Shown: piece after piece, positions 21,046-30,854 of the stretch
Numbering within the stretch: position 1 is the stretch's first letter
Layout: each line of letters opens with the position of its first letter
NCBI GenBank assembly: GCA_942159475.1
Contig: OW804098.1
Location: forward strand, 6,424,383-6,488,382
Source of the DNA: Sthenelais limicola
Taxonomy: Eukaryota > Annelida > Polychaeta > Phyllodocida > Sigalionidae
Direction of reading: 5' to 3'
DNA length: 64,000 nt
Notes under the pieces: generated by a model
What the model was told of the DNA's origin: nothing
The model's database searches: none
Seen by the model: only the letters and a program-made list of their open reading frames with translations
Position numbers and translations under genes: made by a program

Positions 21046-24000
21046 CTAATTGTCACTAGGCCTCTTCACTCCAGTCATGGTGCGGAGCTTGTGGAACTGC
21101 TCCTTATTCAGACCTTTGGTTAGGATGTCTGCGACCATGTCCTCACTGGGACAGTACTGTAAATCTACGGTACCGTTTTCCACTTGCTCACGGATGAAGT
21201 GGTACTTAATACCAATGTGTTTTGCACGACCATGAAACTGGGGGTTTTTGGCCATGCAAATAGCTGATTGATTATCCTCGTAGATCAGCATTGGTGTGGT
21301 TGGTGCGTTCGTTAGGTCACCAACGAGTTGCCTCATCCAGACTGCTTCCTGAGCAGCACTTGCCAAAGCCATGTACTCGGCCTCAGCGGTGGAGAGAGCT
21401 ACACAGCTTTGCTTCTTACTTCTCCAGCTGACGGCGGTTCCACAGATCTGGAAAATGTACCCTGAGGTGGATCTGCGGTCATTGATGTCGCCGGCCCAAT
21501 CAGAGTCGGAGAAACCAAGACAGTCGCCTGGATTTCCCTTCTCAAAGCATAGACCATAGTCGATGGTCCCCTTCAGGTAGCGCATGACTCGCTTCACTGC
21601 CGTCCAGTGCTCGTTTGATGGTTTCGAGCAGAACTTAGCTACATTACTCACAGCATATGTGATGTCTGGTCTTGTCCATGTAGATAAGTACAGTAGGCTG
21701 CCAACAGCTGATTGATACAGCGACTGGTTGACGGCCTCACTATCTTCATTAGATTTGGTGAGTTTGACGCTAGTGTCCACTGGCGTCGCCACAGGTTTGG
21801 CCTCGCTCATCTTGAATTTCTCAAGCACTCTCTCAGTGTAAGCTGATTGACCCATCCAGATATTCACAGGATTTGTCTCTTGGTCAACAGCTACACCCAA
21901 GAAGTATTTGAGTTTACCCATGTCGGTCACAGTAAACTCATCAGCGATGGCCTTCTTCACCTTCCTCATTTTGTGTTCATCTCCTGCTGCTATGATTATG
22001 TCATCAACATAGACAGCAAGAATCACCAATCCTCCTTCTGATGTGTATATACACGGGTCATTAGTAGATTGGCTGAACCCAATCTTGCACAGGTGTTCGT
22101 CGAGTGCAGCATTCCAGCAGCGTGGTGATTGTTTAAGGCCATAGATGCTCTTCTTTAGCCTACAGACGAGATCTTCTTTGCCTCTAACCTTAAACCCTTC
22201 TGGCTGCTTCATATACACTTCCTCCTTCAGGGTGCCATTTAAGAAGGCTGTTGTCACATCGAGCTGATGCAGATGGAGATTATCTCTTGCAGCTAGTGCA
22301 ATCACTGTGCGGACTGACTCTGACCTCACTACTGGACTGAAGGTCTCATCATAGTCCAGTCCGTACTGTTGGGAAAAACCTTGTGCAACTAGCCTTGCCT
22401 TGAACCTCTCGATGGTTCCATCTGCTCCCAACTTCTCCTTAAACACCCACTTGCTGCCGACCGTCTTCCTGCCCTTTGGAAGTTGAACCAAGTCCCAGAC
22501 TTGATTTCCATGGAGTGAGTCCATCTCCATTTTCATGGCATCCTGCCATTTCTTCTTGTTTGGTCCTGACACTGCATCCTGTAGAGAAGTTGGTTGGGGA
22601 TTAGTGTGAGTCAGTTGCACCCATTCGCCATACATGTTAGGTGCTCTCCTCTCACGACGTGGCCTTTGAGCTGCTGGCTCCTCTGGCTCTATCACTTGCT
22701 CAACTTCCTCTACCACTGGCACATCTTCCTCTACCACAGACTCGTTGTCACTGCTGTCAAGGAGTATGGTTGTCTCGATAGAGCAGCTAGGCTCCTTCTT
22801 AACCACGGGTTCGGGCTCCTTCTCCACAGCAGATTGCTCCTTCTCAACCCCATGCTTTGTCTCATCAAAGATGACATCACGACTGAGAATCACCTTGGAG
22901 CGCTTCACATCATACAGTCTGTATCCCTTGGTAGTGGTACCATAGCCAAGAAAGATGCACCTCCTGGCTTTAGGATCGAATTTCTTCCTTTCATCCTTAG
23001 GTATGTGAGCATAGGCTAGACAGCCAAACACCCTCAGCATACCTACATGAGGTTTCTCACCAGTCAGAGACTCATAAGGGGTCATTCCCTCAACTGCAGT
23101 GGTTGGGCTCCGGTTCCTCAAGTACACAGCTGTAGACACAGCTTCTGCCCAAAACTTGCGGGGGAGTGTAGACTCAGACAGCATACAGCGAGCTGTCTCG
23201 ACGATCGTGCGGTTCATTCTCTCCGCAACTCCATTTTGCTCCGGCGTTTTTGGTACAGTTAGCTCCTGTCTGATTCCTTCCTTCCTTAGATAGGCTTGAA
23301 ACTCTGTTGAGGTATACTCGCCACCATTGTCAGACCGAAGTGCCTTCAATTTCATGCCCGTAGAAGTCTCTACCTGGGCTTTCCATTCCAGAAATTGATT
23401 GAACACTTGGTCCTTGTGTTTTAGCACATACACCCAGGTGTACCGAGTCTTGTCATCAACAAAGGTTAGGAAGTATTCACAGCCACTGAGTGATTTGGTA
23501 CTCATCTTCCCACACACATCACTATGTACCAAACCCAACACTGCTTCACTTCTCTTTGCACCACTGGTAGGAAACTTGGTGCGATGATGTTTTCCTTGAA
23601 CACATGGTTCACACACACTTACATCACCATTCATAGCACAGTCCAGTCCAACAACCATGCTTTCTGCGTTTAGTTTCCTCATATTCTGATTGCCGAGATG
23701 TCCATATCTCTTGTGCCACAGTTCTTCAGTGGGCTTGTTCCCTCTCTGTGTCACAGCTGCAATGTGGTGGTTCTCCTTACAGTTCACATAGTAAAGATCT
23801 CCTACTCTCTCTCCTGTTACCACAATCTCACCATTAGAGTCAATAAATTGGCATCCATGATGAGTAAATACAGTACGCTCTACATAGCGAGTGGCCTGAG
23901 AAATACTAAGGAGATTGAAAGAGAGCTCGGGCACATATAAGGAATTTCTCAGTTTAGCAGTCTTCACTTTACCTTCAGGGAGTTCCATTTCCAGTGAGAC

Positions 24001-24990
24001 AGTTCCAGTCCCTACTCCAGGTAGATCATACCCATCTCCCACTGTAACTCCTTGTGGTTGATCAAGAGGGGTATAAGTAAGGAACTTAGACCTATCGTTG
24101 CACATATGACTCGTGGCTCCAGAGTCAATGATCCATCCTCCCGGTGCTGCCCCCTTGACGGACAGAGCGTGTATCACAGTCAGCCCGACGTAGTCACTGT
24201 CAGAGCCGCTGTCCTCCCTGGCGCTGTGCGCTCTGTGTGGCTTGCTCTTTCCTTTGTCCTTACCCTCGGACTTCTTAAGCGCGGGACACTCACGCTTAAT
24301 ATGGCCAATCTTTTGACAACCGTAGCATTTAGGTCCTTTAGCAGTCGCTTTCTGACCCTTTTTCCGCCTCACAAACATTGCCTTCTCCGATGCTGTACTG
24401 TGTGAGGAAGTACCATCCTCATACTTTCTCTCCTCATGGAGCAGTCGCTCCGTGACTACTTCCATCTTAGGCACATCTGTACATGCCTCGAATGCCGTAA
24501 CAAGCATGCCGTAGGAGTCCGGTAAGCTGGCGAGAAGGTGCACTACTCGGTCCTCATCAGTAATGGCGTCCCCAACTACTGATAGTGCACTGAATGTTTC
24601 AGTCATTGTCCTTATGTGATCCTGTACAGAATCACCATCCTTCAGCTTTAATGAATACAGTTTCTTCCTCAGATGAAGCTTGTTGGCCCATGACTTCTTC
24701 TGAAACTGATCCGCTAGCTTGGTCCATACTGTGACGGGACTTGTGGGCTCTCCAACCAAATACAAGAGAGCTGGGTCAATTGATAGAACTATGATGGCCA
24801 AGGCTTTGTCCCATCTACTATCAAACTTTACCCTAGCATCACCATTCTCTGGAGTTGGTCGAGTTTCAGTCCCTTGTACAATATTCCACAGCCCATCCTT
24901 CATCAAGGCCATTTGGCACTGTAACTTCCATGTTGGGTAGTTACCTCCCTTGAGTGAAGAAATAGATGCTGTATTTGCCGCCATTTTCAA
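21046..24990 (-). CDS. Ty1/copia gag-pol polyprotein, intact
   Basis: One uninterrupted 1314-aa frame. About residues 10-190 are a UBN2-type copia gag. Residues 222-235 are a CCHC knuckle (CYGCQKIGHIKREC). Residues 286-296 are the protease (WIIDSGATSHM). About 424-470 are the GAG-pre-integrase zinc region (LWHKRYGHLGN). The integrase core has D491, D554 and E590, exact DD35E spacing. About 825-1070 are the reverse transcriptase with YVDD at 994-997. About 1180-1300 are RNase H (STAEAEYMALASAAQ, EDNQSAICMAKN). The length and the order PR-INT-RT-RH are those of Ty1/copia. The frame sits between identical LTRs with a primer-binding site and a polypurine tract, so the element looks complete and recently inserted. 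A second ATG two codons in (MAANT) could be the real start. Confidence 0.96.
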   Translation of the reverse strand: MKMAANTASISSLKGGNYPTWKLQCQMALMKDGLWNIVQGTETRPTPENGDARVKFDSRWDKALAIIVLSIDPALLYLVGEPTSPVTVWTKLADQFQKKSWANKLHLRKKLYSLKLKDGDSVQDHIRTMTETFSALSVVGDAITDEDRVVHLLASLPDSYGMLVTAFEACTDVPKMEVVTERLLHEERKYEDGTSSHSTASEKAMFVRRKKGQKATAKGPKCYGCQKIGHIKRECPALKKSEGKDKGKSKPHRAHSAREDSGSDSDYVGLTVIHALSVKGAAPGGWIIDSGATSHMCNDRSKFLTYTPLDQPQGVTVGDGYDLPGVGTGTVSLEMELPEGKVKTAKLRNSLYVPELSFNLLSISQATRYVERTVFTHHGCQFIDSNGEIVVTGERVGDLYYVNCKENHHIAAVTQRGNKPTEELWHKRYGHLGNQNMRKLNAESMVVGLDCAMNGDVSVCEPCVQGKHHRTKFPTSGAKRSEAVLGLVHSDVCGKMSTKSLSGCEYFLTFVDDKTRYTWVYVLKHKDQVFNQFLEWKAQVETSTGMKLKALRSDNGGEYTSTEFQAYLRKEGIRQELTVPKTPEQNGVAERMNRTIVETARCMLSESTLPRKFWAEAVSTAVYLRNRSPTTAVEGMTPYESLTGEKPHVGMLRVFGCLAYAHIPKDERKKFDPKARRCIFLGYGTTTKGYRLYDVKRSKVILSRDVIFDETKHGVEKEQSAVEKEPEPVVKKEPSCSIETTILLDSSDNESVVEEDVPVVEEVEQVIEPEEPAAQRPRRERRAPNMYGEWVQLTHTNPQPTSLQDAVSGPNKKKWQDAMKMEMDSLHGNQVWDLVQLPKGRKTVGSKWVFKEKLGADGTIERFKARLVAQGFSQQYGLDYDETFSPVVRSESVRTVIALAARDNLHLHQLDVTTAFLNGTLKEEVYMKQPEGFKVRGKEDLVCRLKKSIYGLKQSPRCWNAALDEHLCKIGFSQSTNDPCIYTSEGGLVILAVYVDDIIIAAGDEHKMRKVKKAIADEFTVTDMGKLKYFLGVAVDQETNPVNIWMGQSAYTERVLEKFKMSEAKPVATPVDTSVKLTKSNEDSEAVNQSLYQSAVGSLLYLSTWTRPDITYAVSNVAKFCSKPSNEHWTAVKRVMRYLKGTIDYGLCFEKGNPGDCLGFSDSDWAGDINDRRSTSGYIFQICGTAVSWRSKKQSCVALSTAEAEYMALASAAQEAVWMRQLVGDLTNAPTTPMLIYEDNQSAICMAKNPQFHGRAKHIGIKYHFIREQVENGTVDLQYCPSEDMVADILTKGLNKEQFHKLRTMTGVKRPSDN

Positions 24991-25122
24991 TTTGAGTGTA
25001 CACAGAAAACTCCAAACTTCTAAGTCACATAAAAGTTCTTTCCTGCACTCAAAAGTTCACAAAATTTAGCTCGGCATCTGCACAAAGTACTCACTGACTA
25101 TTTCGTCCACAGTTGAAGGTGT

Positions 25123-25137
25123 CTGGGCCCATAACCT
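25123..25137 (-). promoter_or_regulatory. Primer-binding site, initiator tRNA-Met half-molecule type
   Basis: The minus strand reads AGGTTATGGGCCCAG three bases inside the 5' LTR. It is complementary to CTGGGCCCATAACC(T), the anticodon stem-loop of eukaryotic initiator tRNA-Met, not to a tRNA 3' end. Drosophila copia is known to prime from such an internally cut initiator tRNA half. The same mechanism is inferred here. Confidence 0.85.
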
Positions 25138-25139
25138 AT

Positions 25140-25321
25140 TGAAATATGGTTACAAAGTGCAGAGAGCAACAAGGACACGTCCTTACTGTTTGGCGTCAGT
25201 CGTACTAAGGGACGCTGAGCAAGCTTTATTTGAACAGGAAAGCATCCTGCCGTAATTGGGTCAGTGATGACGCAATAGCAAGGTCGTAAAAGATACGAAA
25301 CTAAAGTGAATAATTTTAACA
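25140..25321 (-). repeat. 5' LTR of the Ty1/copia element (182 bp)
   Basis: Identical by reading to the LTR at 20535-20716. On the minus strand this is the upstream LTR and should hold the promoter for the polyprotein starting at 24990. The flanking GTAT (25322-25325) matches GTAT at 20531-20534. Confidence 0.92.
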
Positions 25322-25325
25322 GTAT

Positions 25326-27426
25326 GAACGTAATAAGCAATAGTGGGTAATGTTGCATGACTGAAAGTTTCCACAGAGTGTGTGTAGTGTGGTTTGTATG
25401 GGATTTGTGGTTTGTATGAGATTGAAAGTGTGACAGTTTTGAGTTTGTGTAATGTATATTCCTATTGTTGTAAGAGTTAACTAAATGTTTCTATTCAAAT
25501 TTAATGTAGCACTGCTTAGCACATTGTGAGTAGTCAATTCCAGCTATAATTTCCCCCAAATTCTATCATTCCAAGATTAAAAAAAGATCTCAAATTAAAA
25601 AAAAAATAAAAATTACCAAGATCAATTATCACTTCTTTTGGAGGGATTTGCTTTGCTTAGCGATCTACTGATTGTTCTCACCCAGTCCTTGAGGGTGGAG
25701 AGTCGCCATGTGGTATTCGCAGACACTAATGTGCCTGTAGCGAAAAAGGAAAAATAGTTTAATGAAAATTCATTTTAATCCAGCGGAATTATCCCAGAGC
25801 AATTAGTTAAACGTCCTTAAAGTACACTAAAAAGTATTGTTTAGTCATCTGAAATTTACCTGAATGCATCATTTAAAGAGTTTCAAAAAATATTCAGGGG
25901 GCAATTCCCCCCCGAAACCGCCTATGGGTGCTTTTCCCATTGCCAGAAATAATTATTTCAGTATTCTTGCACTTTCATCCCTGCTACAATATACAAATCC
26001 AAGAGTCCTAATTAAACTAGATTACAAATATATATTGTATAAGAATGGTGGTGCTTAATAGAAAGGTGCTAATAAGCAAATTGTTCCCTCGGCCTATCAA
26101 CATCTTTATTGTACTTGCCTTAATATTTCTCATATTGTATTCATGTTTACCATTTTATTCTGGATTAATGGTAACCAGAAGGCTCCAGGAAATAATAAAA
26201 CTGTACCGGTATGTCATTATCTGACCGTTTACTTGTGATATTTATTGGAAAACCTGCAGTTTGCAGGAATTCTACTGCGTTTTCAATGTACATGTGCTTT
26301 GAAATAAAACTATAATAATAAATGTTTATAGGGACTAAGGAAGTAAATTTAATTCTATATTGCATCAAGTCAAGAATACCTAAAATTAGCTCATTAATTC
26401 TACATCTAATTTGTTTGGTTCGTTTGTAAGTCAGGTAGGCCGGTATGCTTCTGCTGAAGCAGGATTCCCTATTTTGTAAATGAAAATAAAAGATATTGAT
26501 GTAATTTTAAAATCAATTCTTTTGTTTTTCTTTTAAACTTTCATGTTGATTGTAATGCATATAATTATTGCAGAGGTGTGCACGTCTTTACTACTGAAAT
26601 CACTATATTTAAACTTCACAATTGTCACAAATTTAAGTTCTTAAAATCTGATCTTATTTTTACCATGCCTTTATTATCTGTTTAACATATTCAGCATAGG
26701 TAGTAGAGGCCCTAAATAATAAAAATTCACCCTTTTTTTCTCTAAAACTTTCAGTAATACCATGACTCAATTTGCATGTTTTTGTTCAGTTTTTTGCTGC
26801 AGGACTTTACTAAAGTCCAAATTTATATTATGGTGGGCCGCTGAAATCATTTGCTGTCCTGGTTCCACTTATTATCGCTCACCGCCGCTCATTTTCTTTT
26901 GGCGGATTGGACTTCTAATAATTATTCGTCTAAAAAAACGATAGTACAGGAGCTTACTTCAGTCCTATAGGTCAAACAATTTTTGTTTCGCAATGCCCAG
27001 TATTCATTGAGTATTCAAGTCTGGGATACACGTTTAATTAAAAAATATTAGAAAAGTAATTTATGTATCTCACAAGAAAAAAACTTGAGACAAAACTCCA
27101 TGGCACTCCACCCGAGACCCCAAACTACCCAGTTTAAACATGAAGACAAGAAACTGATTTTTCACATGATTATAAGTTTTTATTTCTTTAAAAATATAGC
27201 ACTTTTATGAGTCTAAAATTTACAATAACCAGGGATATCTAAAGTTCGACACTCTATGCATAAACCGATGCAGTATACCTTCACATGATCTTCATAATGT
27301 TCCAGGTTAAAGGGAACACACCCAAGTTAATTTGTGATCCTAAAATAATTGACCTAAAACAAACATACCAACAAAGAACAGAATATCTGCCGGCCTCCTA
27401 GTAATTTAACCCCTGTACTATTATTA
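25326..27426. other. Intergenic, no gene recognised
   Basis: Right flank of the copia element. Bases 25479-25550 resemble the window start (1-80). The remainder is AT-rich with no recognisable coding region, RNA gene or clear repeat. Short ORFs look like chance. Confidence 0.5.
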
Positions 27427-27668
27427 TATGGGTCAGATTTTTAGAAAATGTACAATTGGCAACTCTAGACAATTAGGAAATTCTCCTAAATTAGGCTGAA
27501 AAATGAAGAATATTGGGTATATCTGAGTACATTTGGTATCGCATTGATTCCAAGGTACCAGTTCTGTTATGTTAAACAGCATTTTGAAGCTCATTTTTGT
27601 CTTAAATGTGGGTTATTTGAAAAGATTAGTGAAGGCAAATTGTACGTTTTCTGAAAATCTGACCCATA
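27427..27668. mobile_element. MITE-A copy 1
   Basis: Begins TATGGGTCAGATTTTTAGAA and ends TTTTCTGAAAATCTGACCCATA: inverted ends of about 28 bp. Length 242 bp, no ORF, TA at both edges. Family interior words include TTTGGTATCGCATTGATT and AAACAGCATTTTGAAGCT. Confidence 0.88.
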
Positions 27669-28053
27669 TGCCCATGCTGTATGAGGGGTGCAATACAAAT
27701 ATTTTATTATACACATACATTACAAATACGAATTCAAAACCCCAAAAGGTTTAAATTCAAGTCTTTGCAAAGGGCAAATAAAAGTTAGTGAATGGAGATC
27801 GGTACTTATTTAATTATTGGACGAGATTTTGGAGGAAGGAATCGATTAATATTCAATTACAAACAACACCTCGTTCCATTCTCTGTGTTAATTATAACAA
27901 CAGTATAATATGACCTTTATATTAGTAATTCACGAACCTAAGCATTGAACCCAGAAGAACATTAGTTGACCATATGATGGTGGGCACCTGGGGCAACACA
28001 CCCTAGGTCTCCCCTGAGGCTTCACAGGTTATTAAGAAAAAGCTATCTACAAA

Positions 28054-28488
28054 TATGTGATCCGTTTTAGGAAAATTGGTCATAAGTCGCAAAATATGGA
28101 TTTTGAGATATGACCATATTTGAAAAGATGAGACCAAGCCGATTCCAACGAATGGAAACATTAAGGACACCTAATAAGTACTTTTATCTTTTTAGTCAGA
28201 TATTTCTATTTTTGAAAAAAACCAAAACAGTTTGCAATATTTCTGTGTGGATAATTACCAGTAAAGTAGCTAAATATACACAATGGGGTGATCTAAGAAA
28301 CGCACTGATATATTTAACAAACAGTTTTGGAATTTGGTAGATGTATTCATCCAACCACAAGGACTAGACACTCCAAAAATGAAAACATTCCAACAAAGAG
28401 ATCTTTTAAGTAAACGACTTAAAAACTGAACGACTGAAAAACCCCAATTTTGCGACTTGTGACTCATTTTCCTGAAACACATCACATA
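28054..28488. mobile_element. MITE-B copy 1
   Basis: Left end ATGTGATCCGTTTTAGGAAA..GTCATAAGTCGCAAAAT and right end TTTTGCGACTTGTGACTCAT..CCTGAAACACATCACAT are inverted copies of about 40 bp. Length about 435 bp, no coding capacity. The interior word ACATTAAGGACACCTAATAA recurs in other copies. Confidence 0.85.
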
Positions 28489-28645
28489 ATATAGTATATA
28501 CAGGTAAGAAGTTAAATTAATTTCTCATTCTGAGCCCTCATAGATATTTCCAAGATGTTCCTGAACTGGGATTAAGCATCAAGGTTTACATAACACCGCT
28601 TGGATGTTTAATAGCATCCACAAAATCAAACTGACTAAACTTGCA

Positions 28646-28876
28646 TGTGGGTCAGATTTTCAGAAAACATACAATTGGCAGGTCTATATATTAAGTAATT
28701 TCTGCTAAAAATATGATACATTTTGGGTATATCTAAGTTATTTGGTATCGCATTGATTTAAAGTATCTGTTTTGCTATGTTAAACAGCATTTTGAAGCTC
28801 ATTTCTGTCTTAAATGTGGGTTATTTGAGAGGATTGGTGAAGGCAAATTGTACGTTTTCTGAAAGTCTGACCCATA
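28646..28876. mobile_element. MITE-A copy 2
   Basis: Inverted ends ATGTGGGTCAGATTTTCAGA and GAAAGTCTGACCCATAT. Same orientation and interior as copy 1. Confidence 0.87.
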
Positions 28877-29327
28877 TAATACTGTTGTTGACCTGCCTCC
28901 ATGTTTAATGAACTGCGTGTCAAATCTCATCTTTACCAAGCCTGAAGGTAAGTCTCATTTAACTTGGGGATTATATTTTCTCCACGGGTTTAAGTACTGC
29001 AAATTCAAGTCCCACATTCAATTAAAGGTGAAATTTCACCTACATTATTTAGACTCATTATTTAGACATTATTGGGACTCATCCTAAGATGAAAGTGTTA
29101 ATAAATGCAGAAATACAAGAAAACGTATTAATATTTAGACAGCTTTACCCATTTAGAGGAGGGAAATATAATTGTGCAGGGTTACCACAGGAAACTAAAA
29201 GTAAAATTCCCTGATTTTCCCCTGGTGTGTTTGTAATTTTCCCTGATACATAACAAATATCAACGGTACCAGGTCTGAATGAGTGATAAGGAAACCAATT
29301 TTCCAATATTTTTTAAAAACAAAACTG

Positions 29328-29382
29328 GACTGGCCCTGAAGAAGGATCGAGAGATCCGAAACGTCGACCAGTTAAAGTCCTA
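29328..29382 (+). ncRNA. Hammerhead-like motif, Penelope-element type (candidate)
   Basis: The sequence has the order ACTGGCC, CTGAAGA, an (A)GGATC-GAGA-GATCC hairpin, GAAAC, GTC, GACCAGT. CTGAAGA fits the CUGANGA core and GAAAC/GUC the other core parts. ACTGGCC can pair with GACCAGT (six of seven) as stem I. Stem III would be only AC/GU, so a monomer could not close it. Minimal dimer-type hammerheads of this form are known in the repeats of Penelope-like retroelements. One extra A next to stem II is a deviation. Cleavage is not shown. Confidence 0.42.
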
Positions 29383-29930
29383 ATAAAAAGTGAAAAAACT
29401 CAATCCAACACCTCTCTTTTCAACCAAGTAATAATCTCACCTGAATTGAAACTTAATCGGTTGGCAGCACCCCTCCCAACATTTTTAAAAACAAATTTTA
29501 TTATTTAGAGGATGCCGTGTGGAATATTTTTTTCCCGATTTTCCATTTTTCTTTACAAATCTGCAATTCACAGAACAAGATTCTGTTAATTTTCTCAAAA
29601 TTTTCCAATTCCCTGATTTTTCCCTGCAGGGAACTTTCTTGAAGCATTTTCTCTGTCCTGTGATAACCCTGCATGTCAGAGTGTATCTGTTAAATAATAC
29701 TACACGAATAAAAATATTTGAACCAAAAAAATAGGGCATATATGTATTTATTATTTATATTTGTTTGTGGCTGTCTGAAATAGACATGTTTAGGAAACAG
29801 AGCTAGTTCTGGGCACTCTCTGTTGTACCCATTTAGTAGGTGAGTCTATGTGGAAATGCTGCATTTTTCTTTCACGTTTTGGGGAATAAAACAAAAATGG
29901 CAACTCCTAATGTCCCCAAATGTTCTACAC

Positions 29931-30172
29931 ATATGGGTCAGATTTTCAGAAAATTACAATTGGCAGCTCCACATATTTAGTAAATTCTGCTAAATTAGGC
30001 TGCAATTTGGTCAATACAGGGTAAATTCGAGTATATTCGGCATTGCATTGATTCCATCAATCTGTTTGGTTAGGTTGAACTGTATTTTAAACTTTATTTT
30101 CGTCTGAAATTTGGGTTATTTGAGAAGTTTGGCGAAGGTGAATTGTACATTTTCTGAAAATCTGACCCATAT
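29931..30172. mobile_element. MITE-A copy 3
   Basis: Inverted ends ATATGGGTCAGATTTTCAGA and TTCTGAAAATCTGACCCATAT, 242 bp. Interior diverged (TTCGGCATTGCATTGATTC) but collinear with other copies. Confidence 0.88.
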
Positions 30173-30696
30173 AGTGCAAGTTCTATTCTACACATATAAA
30201 AGAAAAGAATACATGTGATCACTTCAATCAAAAATAATTTAAATTACTGGACTTGAGGCTAAAATACCACAATACGGTGAAACAAAAAGTACGATCCTAA
30301 AGAATAAATATACTGGTTCAGAACATGGATAAAATACTAACATAAAATAGCTACAATTTAAAATAAAATAAAACTAATAAAATACTTGTAGCAGGTGCAA
30401 GGGTAATAACTGTTATTCCCATAGCAACATTATCTCCCTAGTGAACAGATGTTTACATGATTTGTGATCGACCTAGAACTAAACTTACTAAAATGTTACC
30501 CATTAATAGCCACCAATTAAACATTTTACAACTAAGGATGCTGTAAATTATAAAACTAACAATGTCAAATGTATTACCATGATGTCTGCACTATTTCTAT
30601 AAACCCGTAGCATATAAAAGTCTCAACTAACAGCCGCATTTTGTCTACATCATGGAATTTCCAATAAATTATTCCACATTTGAGCCATTAAGGATT

Positions 30697-30854
30697 CTAT
30701 GCTGGTATATCTCCATGACCGTTGGCGACTGGTTTTCTCTGGCAGGCTTTCCGGATGAGGTACTCTGACAGAAATACCAGTGTAGTGCAGAACATGACGG
30801 CCCCAGCGAAGAAGTAACACACGGTGTAGGTATTATACGTATCGTAGAGGAAAC
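30697..30854 (-). other. SLC16-like gene, last coding exon
   Basis: 158 nt, from acceptor TATTTTCCAG|GTTTCC to stop TAG at 30697-30699. Encodes the last membrane span (VCYFFAGAVMFCTTLVFL) and a short basic cytoplasmic tail ending DIPA. No certain polyadenylation signal seen close by. Confidence 0.92.

Noticed and set aside
22594..24405. Several plus-strand open frames inside the copia element
   Set aside because: Antisense shadows of the intact minus-strand polyprotein.
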